DNA from: Portulaca oleracea
Lineage: Eukaryota > Streptophyta > Magnoliopsida > Caryophyllales > Portulacaceae
Assembly (NCBI GenBank): GCA_029582165.1
Contig: CM055883.1
Coordinates: 16,090,501-16,154,500 of the forward strand
Length of the DNA stretch: 64,000 bases
Direction of reading: 5' to 3'
The notes under the pieces were generated by a model, which had not been told where the DNA came from, did no database searches, and was given only the letters and a program-made list of their open reading frames with translations. A program made the translations under genes and the position numbers. Below, piece after piece: positions 22,009-33,347 of this stretch. How positions within the stretch are numbered: the first letter of the stretch is position 1; each line of letters starts with the position of its first letter.

Positions 22009-23212
22009 CTTCTATAATATATGATAGTAACGTTAGTGGACCCACTTAATAGAGCCACGGGGGTGAATTTAGGGATATCCGCCAATAACCTCTTCGATAA
22101 TTCGATTTGTTTTATTTAGGAAAATCTAATTATTCAATTAAATTAAATTTAAATTGAGTTTACAACCCCAACTTAAACTCTCCACCCCCACGTTTTCTGT
22201 TAGCAAGATTCACAACTTTTTATATTATCATAAAATTCAAAACATCAACATATATAGCAACTAACTATCCCACGATAGCCCAACTGACAGAAAATACTTT
22301 ATTATAACTCAAATTCTTCAAACCCTAACAAACATCCACATATATAATTCAACATTGGCTCCATTATTTACTGCTACTGTATTCGTTGATCTATACAGGT
22401 ACCTTTCATTCTGGTTCCAACTAATCACATTAACATCACAAATTACTCATACTCTGATAGTTTGTCACACTTTCTGCATTCTGAACTACAAAACTTGCTG
22501 TTATCACTGGGTGGTTGTTTGTGGATGTTACGCCCTCAGCTATCAGTCTTGCAGATTTGAAAATTAGCGAGTAGTTATTCCAGTTTAATTCTCTGTACTG
22601 ATCTCTTTCCAACTGCACAATATGTTCTGGAATCATAATAATATATTTTTTTTAATGTTTTTTACTTTGATTTTTATGCTTCTGACTTTCTTTTTGTTCT
22701 TTTAACATATACTTCGTAATATTTACTTAATAGTTCATGTTTCATTTTTTTTAAGAAAACTGTATTTTTGATTTGTTACTTTATATGTTGCATGATAATT
22801 ATAGTAACATCTTTTATAATAGAAACACCAGACAACTTATACCATCAGTATATATGTGTTACATTTATTCAAAGGCATGAAGGATAAGAGGCGGTTGTTT
22901 ATCATGAATAATGATAAGACCTTAGCAACATATGTGCCATATAGGCCTAAAATTGAGGCTCAACAAAACACAACATCTCAAGTTGCAATTGTTATTCTAC
23001 ACTCGGTACATTACACAGGTTTTGTGTAGCATTTTTTCACTTCAATAAAAAAGATATGTCAATTGCTTTTAATAGTTGGAACAACTAACATGCTATCCTT
23101 ATATTTGAGTTATTGTTTACTCCTTTATTATATTATAAATTTTTATGCATATTTATATTACAATTATTGTTTATTTTTGAATACTCCGTGCACCGCACGG
23201 GTTTAAGACTAG
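19809..23212 (+). mobile_element. Array of Helitron-type ends and (TAA)n tracts
   Basis: The motif TCTATATAATATTAATAG followed by TAAAGTTTGTGGGTCC recurs at 19809, 19973 and 20200. A related motif (TATATTATAATAGAAATCATTGTGGGTCCCACGAAAT type) recurs near 20640, 20930, 21236, 21540 and 22010. Each is followed by CCAATCA, a GAATTAAATTATTTTGG block and a long (ATA)n tract. The array closes at 23186-23212 with a perfect hairpin CCGTGC-ACC-GCACGG eight bases before CTAG|T, the 3' signature of Helitrons. I infer serial 5'-end copies of a non-autonomous Helitron family. No protein gene was recognised: Asn- or Leu-repeat frames here are translated microsatellite. Confidence 0.65.
23186..23212 (+). other. 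Helitron 3' terminus
   Basis: Six-bp perfect stem with a three-base loop (23186-23200), then eight bases and CTAG (23209-23212) before T. This is the best-preserved Helitron end in the window. Confidence 0.8.
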
Positions 23213-23227
23213 TAATAATAATAATAA

Positions 23228-23290
23228 TAATAATATATACAATCTATATAATATTAATAGTAAAGTTTGTGGGTCCCACCGAATGAAGAA
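23228..23290 (+). mobile_element. Helitron-type 5' end
   Basis: After a short (TAA)n tract, TCTATATAATATTAATAG with TAAAGTTTGTGGGTCCCACC starts again right behind the previous element's 3' end. It is interrupted by a foldback element at 23385. Confidence 0.6.
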
Positions 23291-23384
23291 CGGAGAAAGG
23301 AGATTAATAATCATAATCTTGATTTTGTATATATTTTATTTGAACAATTATGTTACGCTACATTTTCATTTGATAATATCATTA

Positions 23385-23952
23385 AGGGAAATCGGAATCT
23401 AATAATACTAACTTTTGGCCATATAAGACTTAATAATACGAAGTTTTGATTTGGTGATTAATAATACAAACATTGACCCCCTGTTGCGCTAACGATGCAT
23501 GCCAAAGTTAAGTTGAACTTAACTTCGGTGGCTAACGTAACGTGTGTGAGGCAGTACAGTTGTTTTGACTTTGCCACGTCATCCACGTTGATTTGAAAAA
23601 ATAATACGAATTTTTACCTATGTTACTGTGAATAATACGAATTTTTTTTTCTCTCTAAAAATCCCAGATCCCATTTTTTCTCTAAAAAAAGTTCGTATTA
23701 TTCAGAGCAACATATGTAAAAGTTTATATTATTTTTTAAGTCAACGTGGATGACATGACAAAGTCAAAACAACCAGGCGCGTGCCTCCGCCGCCACGTCA
23801 TACCGCCACCGAGTTAAGTTCAACTAAACTCGGTGGCGTACTGTTGGGGGCAACAGGGGGTCAAAGTTCGTATTATTAATCACCAAATCAAAAATTCATA
23901 TTATCAAGTCATATATGCCCAAAAATTCGTATTATTAGAATCCAATTTCCCT
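23385..23952. repeat. Foldback MITE, nearly full-length palindrome
   Basis: AGGGAAATCGGAATCTAATA at the left matches the reverse complement of the right end (TATTAGAATCCAATTTCCCT). The inverted match continues inward through TTGACCCCCTGTTGC/GCAACAGGGGGTCAA to a centre near 23665, so the whole 568 bp can fold on itself. No clear target duplication was found. The terminal GGGAAATTG/ATTCTAATAAT motif is shared with the element at 26378-26899. Confidence 0.75.
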
Positions 23953-24348
23953 ATCAATAATGTTTCGCTTTTTCTAATTTATATCTTCATTTATATATAG
24001 TTTAATTTTCATTTTCTATTAAAATAACTATGTTTTCCTACACCATACATTGCTAGTTGTCAATTAATATGGAACGAAGGAAGCATATTATATCCCCTTT
24101 TGAATGATACTCGGAGCAATGCAATCCTTGCATTCATCCAAAGTAATGAACACTCAAATTGAGGCAGCCAACTACTCTAATGCTAACTACTTTCCATTTT
24201 CTTATTAGTTCCTTGTAGTTAGCATCACCCCCCACGAAAGTGATAGCCCACATTATTTACATGGCAATGATAGACTTTAAGTCTTCAATCCCAACTTCAT
24301 CCTCCTCTTCTCCAGTTAGTAATAACAAGGTAAAATGACAACAACTTG
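23953..24348. promoter_or_regulatory. Upstream region of the DOMON gene
   Basis: AT-rich DNA with TATATCCCC at about 24089 and a CT-rich leader-like stretch (about 24280-24315) before the ATG. Promoter elements cannot be assigned with confidence. Confidence 0.3.
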
Positions 24349-24936
24349 ATGTCAAACCCAATGGCAATATTAATCCCAAAAGCAACCATCACGAAGGTCT
24401 TGGCCTTTGCTTCCTTTTTCATGTTATCCACTGCCCAGAGCTGTAAAAATTACACCTTCTCCGACAACACCAGATTTGAATCATGCAAAGACCTACCAGT
24501 TCTTGAAGCTCACTTGCATTGGAACTACAATTCATCCGAGAAGACAATCCACATTGCATACAGAGCCAAACAGAATCCCAATGGATGGATTGCCTGGGGA
24601 ATCAACCCAACTGAAAGTAATAGCATGATTGGAACACAAGCATTGGTCGCTTTTCGAGATGCCCAAGGGAAAATGAAAGCCTATTCAACCCCAATCACTA
24701 GTTATGTCCCTTTGATGGAATCAGGGCCCCTTATTTTCCCAGTCTCTAAACTTTCTGCAAACTACGGCCACCAAGAGATGATTATTATGGCTGTTCTAGG
24801 TCCACTCACTAGTAATTTAACAGCTTATAACATAGTTTGGCAAGCAGGAGATTCCGTATCTGACGGGATTCCTCAACCTCACCCCTTTTTAGAACCAAAT
24901 CTTTCATCACTAGATAAACTAGATTTTTTACCTTAA
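24349..24936 (+). CDS. AIR12-like secreted DOMON-domain haem protein, short C terminus
   Basis: This single exon encodes 195 residues from ATG 24349; a second ATG at 24361 is also possible. Residues about 6-29 form a hydrophobic signal peptide ending before QSC, so the protein should enter the secretory pathway. The DOMON domain follows (about 32-180): SCKNYTF with Cys32, then CKDLPVLEAHLHW with Cys46, NGWIAWGINP, MIGTQALVAF and the terminal HPF. Met93 and His178 fall where AIR12 proteins have their two haem-b ligands, so a one-haem apoplastic redox protein is expected. AIR12 family members usually carry about 50 more residues, rich in Ser/Pro and ending in a GPI-anchor signal. Here translation stops at TAA 24934 just after the domain. 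Either the product is soluble, or the stop is a later mutation. Intronless structure agrees with AIR12. It stands alone between transposons. Confidence 0.85.
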   Translation: MSNPMAILIPKATITKVLAFASFFMLSTAQSCKNYTFSDNTRFESCKDLPVLEAHLHWNYNSSEKTIHIAYRAKQNPNGWIAWGINPTESNSMIGTQALVAFRDAQGKMKAYSTPITSYVPLMESGPLIFPVSKLSANYGHQEMIIMAVLGPLTSNLTAYNIVWQAGDSVSDGIPQPHPFLEPNLSSLDKLDFLP

Positions 24937-25002
24937 TACAAATTTAATGGACCCTCAAGTTCCTCTGTGAAAATAATCCCTTCAACAATATTGTTTGAAA
25001 TC

Positions 25003-25008
25003 AATAAA
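25003..25008 (+). terminator. Polyadenylation signal of DOMON gene
   Basis: AATAAA 67 bases after the stop codon, in the expected range for a plant 3' end. Confidence 0.5.
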
Positions 25009-25397
25009 GTTAAAATCTTGTTTCTCCAACATTTCGCTGTTTCATACATCTTTACACTTCTTCCTAACTTACCATTTCATTTGTAGAATACATAGTTCTA
25101 TTATAATATCAAACTTAATTGGCAAATACTCATCAATTCTATCATGCAACTATTGTCTATCCCTTTTAATTTATATGTGATCATTATATAGCATATTTTA
25201 TTAACTCTATCACAAATGTGCTCTTAGCGGGAACTAGCCAGGACATTACGCAATCAAGCATACACAATATGTCACAGGAAATCCTATTTTTCATGAGTAA
25301 CAAAGCGCAATGAAATTGATAGTATTTGCTTCTGAAAAATTATTATCAAGGGATCTTGTAGTCGACTATGTGTCTTCACAACTTCAACATGTAGATA
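25009..25397. other. 3' flank and intergenic DNA
   Basis: AT-rich sequence without a recognised gene or repeat. An in-frame extension of the DOMON gene past its stop would run to a TAG at about 25085. Confidence 0.3.
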
Positions 25398-26100
25398 GAG
25401 GATGGGAATTGATACCCATATATTGGGTAACCACCCGTACCTACCCATAATGGGTGGGTAAAACCCATTAGAGATGGGTAATGGGTAGGATGGGTATAGG
25501 TTACCCATAATTTAGTATGAGTATCTATTATTCATGGGTATCCATATACCCATTCATGTCTTAACTATATGCATATCGAGTTGTATTGCGTTTATATACT
25601 GAAATTTAAGGCAAAATTCAACTTAATCGATTTGACATGAAATTTTGTAATACGATAGTATTGATTAAAAAAAGATCAAATATGAATTTTGAGCTCCTAA
25701 TTTGTTTTTATTCGATAACATTTATCGCGACATATATAATTCCCATGGAAGTAATATCCATGATAACATTTATTCGATAACATTTTTTGCTGCAAAACTA
25801 ACTGAAACTTTAAATTAAAATTAAATTTTAACGATTTAAATTTGAAACTTTATAATATGATAGGATAGATTAAAAAAAGTTCAAATATGAACTTAGAGCT
25901 CCAAATATGAATTTATCATCTAAAACGTTAAAATACAAAATAAGAATAGTTAGATACCCATGAATACCCATGGGTAATACCCATGGAAGTAATACCCAAG
26001 TGGGTATTAAGAGACATGGGTAGGGTATGGGTAATGTCTTATAATCTTTGGGTAAAGCGTGGTATGGACCGTGCCCATCCATACCCACCCAATTCCCACT
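25398..26100. repeat. Inverted-repeat element rich in GGGTA/TACCC
   Basis: The left part (25398-25560) and right part (25955-26100) share, in opposite orientation, GGGAATTG and many TACCCAT/ATGGGTA words. The core (about 25600-25920) holds two copies of a satellite-like unit (GAAATTTTGTAATACGATAG type) that also makes up the tandem array at 62060-62830. It could be a hAT-type or foldback element. No target duplication was determined. Confidence 0.5.
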
Positions 26101-26138
26101 CATACATATAGACATTTTTACAAAGGCGCTTGGCCCTA

Positions 26139-26896
<758 letters not shown>

Positions 26897-26945
<49 letters not shown>
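26897..26945. repeat. (TA)n microsatellite
   Basis: TA repeat abutting the right end of the inverted-repeat element. Confidence 0.95.
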
Positions 26946-26950
<5 letters not shown>

Positions 26951-27579
26951 CAATACCTTCTAATATGAGCTTTTGCCATGCGTCACCCTCAAACAATTTC
27001 AATAGAAAAAAATAGAAATTAATAATTAATAACATTATTACACATATGAGTACAAATATTTGTTACGCAATGAAAATAACATTCATTAACTTTTACACAT
27101 ATATTAATCTTACAAAGGAATTGATACATTAAAGTTTAATTTTTTAAAAATTATTTAATCAAAATTGTTGATAATTCAATTATAATAAGTTTAATATACA
27201 TAAGTATTGATAATTTCATAACAACAACATTTCCGTACATCGCATGGGATACATACAGCTAGTTAAGTAATTATTTGTGTATCTAAGCAACATGTTGGAC
27301 AGGATTAATATCCATGTATTAAGACCATGTCCAATGGTGAATTTAATGCTGACATGACACTATATGAGAACAGAATGAGGTTCTGTAGGATATTTCACTA
27401 GTGAGAATGGGAGTACTTGACTCGCAAGAGTCTCGCTGTCAGTCTCGCGAAACGAGTTTGATGGTGAATTAAGTATATTTTAATTATATTTCTTTTTTGT
27501 CTTTGTTCCACCCTATTTTTTATTAATATAACCAAATTCAGTATAGTAAAATCGCCGGGATTAACTTCCTTGTCAATAG
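26946..27579. other. Intergenic DNA with a Helitron-type end
   Basis: No gene. A Helitron 3'-type hairpin lies at 27232-27262. Beyond it (27300-27579) I see nothing definite. Confidence 0.35.
27232..27262 (+). other. Helitron-type 3' terminus
   Basis: CCGTAC-ATC-GCATGG pairs imperfectly as a hairpin and is followed after about eleven bases by CTAG|T (27259-27263). Its 5' partner is not identified. Confidence 0.55.
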
Positions 27580-29502
27580 TGTAGTAAAACTCTTGTCAAT
27601 CCTAGTAATGCAAATATAATATTGAAGAAATTAAAATGCGACCATTCAGATTGGATACCTACTGTTAACCGTTCCGGAGGAATATGGATACTTTGGAACT
27701 CTGCAAATGTGGATGTACATATTTTGCAAAAGGATTCAAGAGCAATTCATGTTTATGTTAAAGACAAAAAATTAGACTATGAATCAATAGTTTCGGGAAT
27801 TTACACCCCAGCTCAAGAAAGGGATAAACCGGCTTTTTGGGACCATTTAAAGCGCTTAAATCAAGTATTCCATTTGCCGTAGTGTATCATTGGTGATTGT
27901 AATGAGCTTCTTCACCCTTTTGAAAAGAAAGGTGGAGTCGTCACCCAAGCATCAAGAACAACTCGTTTGTCTAACTTTATCCAAGAAATCAATGCCTTAG
28001 ACATACCACATGTTGGTAGGATATTTACTTGGAAATAGGTCATTCATGGTCACTTGATTTATGAAAGATTGGACAGACCTTTAGCTAGGCAAGATTGGTG
28101 TAACCAGTACCCAAAGGTCACTCTTAAGCATGGACCTTTCTCTTGCTCTGATCATAGTTATATTCTTCTTGACACAAATCCAGATGCAAGAGATAAAAAG
28201 AACAGACAATTTCGATTTAATCAACATTGGACAAATTATAGTCAAGTGAATAATATTGTGAGAAAGGGTTGGAGCAGTTTTGTTCAAGGCCACTCTATGT
28301 TTAGAGTCTCAAAACAGTTAAAATAGATAAAAAATGATTTGAAAAGTTGGAGCAGATCATTTTTCCGAAATTTCTATGAAAAATTGGAGCATAATGGGGA
28401 GAAATTGCAAATGGTTGAGGATAAACTAATCAGTTATCCTAACAGTATTCGTCTTAATCAGTGGTATAATAGATTAATTTCTCAAAGAGAAAAAATATTG
28501 TTGTTTAACCAAAAGTATTTGGCAAAATATGCAAGGAAAAAATGGTTAACGGAAGGTGAAAGGAACTCTGCCTTTTTTCATAAATCAGCTACCTTTCGTA
28601 AACGAAGATCTACAATAGTCAGACTTAAAGATTCCTCGGGGGTCTGGATTGATAATATTAATGATATTCAAACTCAGTTCATTAAAGAGTTTGGAGATAG
28701 ATTTAATTCAGGGGGGAATGAACCTTGCTGGGAAGGAATTAATCTTCCTAAGCTTAATCTTGAACAAACTAATTCGCTTATTGCTAGTGTTTTAAGAGAG
28801 GAGATCAGAGAAACTCTTTTCCAGATGGACCCTGCTAAAGCTCAAGGTCCTGATGGGTTTGGTGCTGTTTTCTTCAAAACCTAATGGAATCTAATTGCTG
28901 ATGAGTTATGTTCCTCTATAAGCGAATTTTTCCTTAATGGAAAAATTTTGAAATAAGTAAACCATACCTTCATCGCTCTTATTCTCAAAGTGGATGATCA
29001 ATCCCCGCCATATCAATTTAGGCCAATCAGTTTGTGCAATGTTGTTTACAAAATTATAGCAAAAATCATGGTTAACAAACTTAGGCCCCTTCTTGATTCT
29101 TTAATTAGTCGAACTCAGAGCGCTTTTGTTCCTAACAGGAATATCCATGATAATTTTCTCATGGCTCACGAGATTATGCATAAGTTCAACACCATCAGCA
29201 ACAAAACCCCTTGGGTAGCTCTAAAACTTGATATGGAAAAAGCTTATGATAAAATTGAATAGAAGTTTCTTTTGGATGTCCTTAAATTGATGGGGTTTCC
29301 CCATAAATGGATCAAATGGGTATCAGAATGTATTTCTACAGTCACTTATTCAATCTTGGTTAATGACCAACCTTGTGGCCTGATTAAGCCCACTAGAAGT
29401 CTCAGACAAGGCGATCCGTTGTCTCCTTATTTGTTTCTTCTGTGTATGGAAGTTCTCTCTAGACAACTCCATGATCTGAGTAAAGTTAAAAAGAATGGTA
29501 TT
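27580..29502 (+). mobile_element. LINE ORF2, first part (endonuclease and reverse transcriptase start)
   Basis: One reading frame runs through the stretch and translates to the middle of a plant LINE ORF2. It holds the C-terminal half of an AP-type endonuclease (RSGGIWILWN; GDCNE; the SDHSYILL equivalent near 28150). Next come the linker and reverse transcriptase with FRPISLCNVVYKI, QSAFVPNR, LKLDMEKAYDK and LRQGDPLSPYLF. The beginning of ORF2 and all of ORF1 are missing, so the copy was 5'-truncated on insertion. Six in-frame stops break the frame, four of them TAG (27880, 28036, 28324, 29260) and two TAA (28882, about 28957). No frameshift is needed. The copy is dead. It is cut at 29502 by an LTR retrotransposon and resumes at 36803. 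Confidence 0.92.
29498..29502. repeat. Target-site duplication, left
   Basis: GTATT, identical to 36803-36807. Confidence 0.9.
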
Positions 29503-31055
29503 TGTTTAGACCCAATTTTGTGTCTAAATACCGCCTAAATCCTTAGGCTTTTGGCTTGTTTCATAGCTTAATTTAATAACTTTTGATGCGTTTTTGGTAA
29601 TTTTGTAGATTTCGGAGTTTTTACTCAAAACGTTGTAAAAAGGGCCATTTTGCACCTATTTTGGGAATCCCGAGATTTCCCGAGATTTCCTGAGTCTTGG
29701 TCGAATCGAAAGCGAAGGAATGCGGAAAGGCCGGACATGTCAAGACGCTCAGAAGACCTTTTGAAGCCGAGCTGGACCATGGCCACGGTCATGATGACCG
29801 CAGCCACGGTGCAGTCAAGTCAGGAGCAGAAGAAGTTGAAGCCGAGCTAGACCGTGGCCACGGTGATGATGACCCCAGCCACGGTGGGTTCAAACCTGTC
29901 CAAGGAAAGAAGAGGCCGAGCAAGACCGTGGCCACGGTCTTGGGAGACCGTAGCCACGACGGTGCGAAGAGAAGCGAAATCTGCAGTACGCTACGCAAGA
30001 CCGTAGCCGTACCACGGTCTCCTTGGCCGTGGCGCGGTCTCCTATAACTTCGCGAGTTTTCGGCTTGAAGTGCTGCATTTTGGCCAACGGTTTTGCCTTG
30101 TATTTATACTCCTTGTTGACGATTTCTTAGGGGACATCTAGGGAGAGACTTAGACAATTTTCAGCTTTGTAATTAGGGGTTTTAGAGAGAGATTAGTGAG
30201 AGATTAATCTAGGGTTTTAGAGATTTGTGTTTATTATTGAAGATTTGGGTATTCAAACAATTGAGAGATTGTTGGACCATCTTTTTATTGCTTTCCTTGG
30301 TTCATCTGCAGCACTTTGATAAGGATTGTTGGACCATCTTTTTAATTTCTTTACTTGCTATCTCATTGTTCTTGCTTGTTTATGGTTGTTTGATGTTAGA
30401 AATCATGTTTAGGTTTGGTTTGGATGTTGTTAGCGTAGTTTTTATCATGATTAGTGGCTTGAAATCCTATGGGCTAGGGGGTAATTAAGGGTGTGAATGG
30501 GTGATTAGGTTTGGGTTAGCAATATTAGTGAGTAATTAGTTGGAAAATCAATTTCTCACTCCTATCCTTCCCTCAAGTAGGATTTATTTGGGTTCGAAAG
30601 CTCCCGAATACATTCAACACTTGTGTTGGAAGGTGGGAATTGGGGTAGTTAGTATTCTTTTCACGGAAGCAAATAGAAGCTAACTAGGAAATTCCGTTTC
30701 ATTAACCCTCCGGGTCTGTCGATGGACTTTGGGGAAGTTAATCCGGACTATCCTGGGAAGAGGAAGCTCGGTTGGTATTTTCTATCGGAATTGCCACTTG
30801 ATTCTCCCTTCTTGTTATTCCCTTGTTGCAAAACCCATTTCATAATCCCCGTTTGCATCCTGAAAAGCCTCCAAAGCCACTTTTCCATTCCTTGACCGAC
30901 CTTAGTTTTATTTGTTGCTTCGTCACCGCCTCTTTCAACCCATTGCCTTACCTTAACAATCTTGACCCGACCATTGACCTAGTTTCTATGACCAAGGCCG
31001 CCAGCTCCCTGAGAAAGAACGATATAAAAACTGAGGTCTCACAAACCACGTTACA
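29503..31055 (+). repeat. 5' LTR
   Basis: Begins TGTTTAGACC and ends CCACGTTACA, 1553 bp. It contains several copies of a palindrome around GACCGTGGCCACGGTC (29775-30045) and a TATTTATAC TATA-like site near 30100. It is about 120 bp shorter than the 3' LTR. Part of the loss lies near 30010-30050, where the 3' LTR has additional palindrome copies. Confidence 0.9.
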
Positions 31056-31060
31056 CAAAA

Positions 31061-31076
31061 TGGCGCCGTTGCCGGG
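31061..31076 (+). other. Primer-binding site, tRNA-Asp type
   Basis: TGGCGCCGTTGCCGGG lies five bases after the 5' LTR. It is complementary to the 3' end of plant tRNA-Asp, which ends ...CCCGGCAACGGCGCCA. Confidence 0.85.
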
Positions 31077-31247
31077 AGCCAGTGCCCCTAGTTTTAGTTT
31101 CTTGGTTTTTAGTTTTTTGAGATTGCTTTCATGCTAGAAATTAGTTTGTGCTAACCCCGGTGAATTTGATGCTTCTATTGGTTCTTGTTGGTTCATGTAG
31201 GTACGCCCTAATGTTCTATCGAGCATCGTAGGAGGCTTCAAGTCCTA

Positions 31248-33347
31248 ATGGGTGAAGTCCAAGCTGATTCACCCCGTACTCTTCTATCATATGCAGTTCC
31301 ATCATTGGGTACGGGAGGCAGTCCTATCACATTACCACCATTACCACCTGGCGCGGTATTTGAGTTCAAGCCGTGTCTTCTTGAAGTTTTTGAAAGCAAC
31401 CTGTTCCATGGAGATATTGCCGAGAGCCCTATAGCTCATATGGAGAGATTCGAAAAGCGTATAAGTTTCATGCACCTGCCCGGAATATCTTCCGAATATT
31501 TGAAGTTGAAGTTCTTTCCTCTTACTCTAAAGGGAAAAGCTAAAATGTGGCTCGACATTTGTCCACCTGGATATTATTCTTCATGGGAGGCCCTAAAGAA
31601 AGATTTCCTTCAAAGATTTTTCCCAACCAACAAAACTTGTAGACTCCGGGAAGATATTATAAGTTTCAAGCAAAAAGCCGGAGAGTCTCTTTTCGAAGCT
31701 TGGGGGAGATTCAAAAGTCTCCAACGTCAGTGTCCGCACCATAACTTACCCACCTGGATGCTTCTTCAACACTTCTATTGGGGACTCTTTGACTCTCTCA
31801 AAGAATCAATCGATATAACATCCGGAGGGACATTTTTGAAGAAGACCGCGGGGGAGGCCGAACAATTCCTTCATGAGCTTGTTCAATATGCTCCTGATTT
31901 TGAAGGTTGCAAATCTAGTGGAGGAGATTTATCTTTAGAGCATCATCCTATTATTGCACTCCTTTTGGCTTCTATTTATGAAATGTAAAAAGAGAAGGCA
32001 AATGAGGAGACTTCTAAGCAATTGAGAATGGCTCAAGAAGCGCAAGTGTTCAATTTTCAACAATTAGAGCAAGTGAGTGCCATTATTTCTTCCCATGTTG
32101 AACCAGATCCCATTTCTTATGATTTTACCACTAACCAACACCCTTCTACTTTTCAACCCATTGACCATCACTCATTCATTCAAGAAGAAACCTTCCATCT
32201 AACCCAACCAGACATTCCACAACCTCAAATTTCTCAATCACCCGAAGAATCCTCATTTGAGTTGATGTTGGAGCGAATCATGGAAGACCGAGAGGAGGAT
32301 CACGCTTATATCCAAAGTCTCGAGCTCGAATGGGCTCAATCCAACCAATTTCAATTTGTACCTATCCAAACCACTCCTATCCAAGGGGTGGAGGTGAATG
32401 TTATTACCATGTGTGGTGGAGGAGAAGTTGAGCAACCTGAGTTGGTGGAGGAGGGAGTTCTTGAAGAAAATGAGGGAGATATTGAGGATAAGATCGAACG
32501 AGATGGTATGGAGGTTGTGCAAGTGGTTGATGATGATAAGGAGGATATGATTGATGAGGAAGCCAATCGCGTAGAAGAGAAGGTGGAGGAAGAACAAGGT
32601 AAAGTTTTGAATGAAAATGCTAGTGAATGCCCTGAAGAGCAATTTGATTCCCACCAAATGCAAATTCCTCTCCCAAATTGGTTGATTCAACACTTGATTG
32701 ATGAAGGACATATTGAATTAAAGTTTAATGTTCCTACTGAGACACCCTTCTTCATGCCACCTTGTATTGAAGTCAACATGATAGAAACAGTTGTTCATGA
32801 GCATCAAGAGGAAGTTTATATTCTTTAAGTGGAACCGGATAATGAGAAAGACAACGATCATCCCAAGACCTTATGTTCCAAACCCACGGTTATTGAAGAT
32901 GCATCTTGTGTTGATTCCCTCAAGATTGTTCCATTGAGGAAGGAAATTTCATTGGATGAAGTCTATATTGAGGATATAGATAATGAGAAGATTGTTCCCA
33001 AGTGTCTGAAACTTGGAGAACCACTTGAGGAAAGGCCTAAGTTACTTCTTCATCACCATCACCCAATCAAACCACTGGAGGAGACTCTTGTTCTATTTGC
33101 GGAAGTGATGAGGATGTGTTGGAAAAGGAGGAGGAAGCGACATTGGAAGAAATCAAAGATATCATCACCTCTTCCCCGTTCATGGTCAACTAAACGATCG
33201 GAAGGACATCTTGACTTGAGATTGTCCAAAGGTGGTAGGAGTTGGAGAGGAAGGAAGAAGAAGCAGTTATGGTGGAAGAAGCTGATTATTTATCTCTCAT
33301 GTGCACCACGTCTCTCTAGAATCAAACGGGTAATTAGGTCAAGCTAG
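31248..33347 (+). pseudogene. Gag-like ORF with two in-frame stops
   Basis: Three open segments (31248..31988, 32022..32828, 32829..33347) lie in one frame and are separated only by TAA at 31986 and TAA at 32826. The original product would have been about 700 residues. Residues about 65-210 of the first segment are a retrotransposon Gag domain (HMERFEKRISF, LKLKFFPLTLKGKAKMWL, SWEALKKDFLQRFFP, then an LLQHFYWGL helix). The second segment is Gln-rich and then strongly acidic (about 32420-32600). The third turns basic (WKRRRKRHWKKSK). No CCHC zinc knuckle was found. Start chosen at ATG 31248, the first ATG ahead of the Gag domain. The product would pack element RNA into particles; this copy would make only a truncated form. 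Confidence 0.85.

Noticed and set aside
27580..27600. Target duplication for the split LINE
   Set aside because: No convincing match between the left edge and the sequence after the A run at 38944.
29625..30087. Open frames in the LTR with repeated HGH/DD words
   Set aside because: They read the palindrome repeats of the LTR and occur in several frames on both strands.
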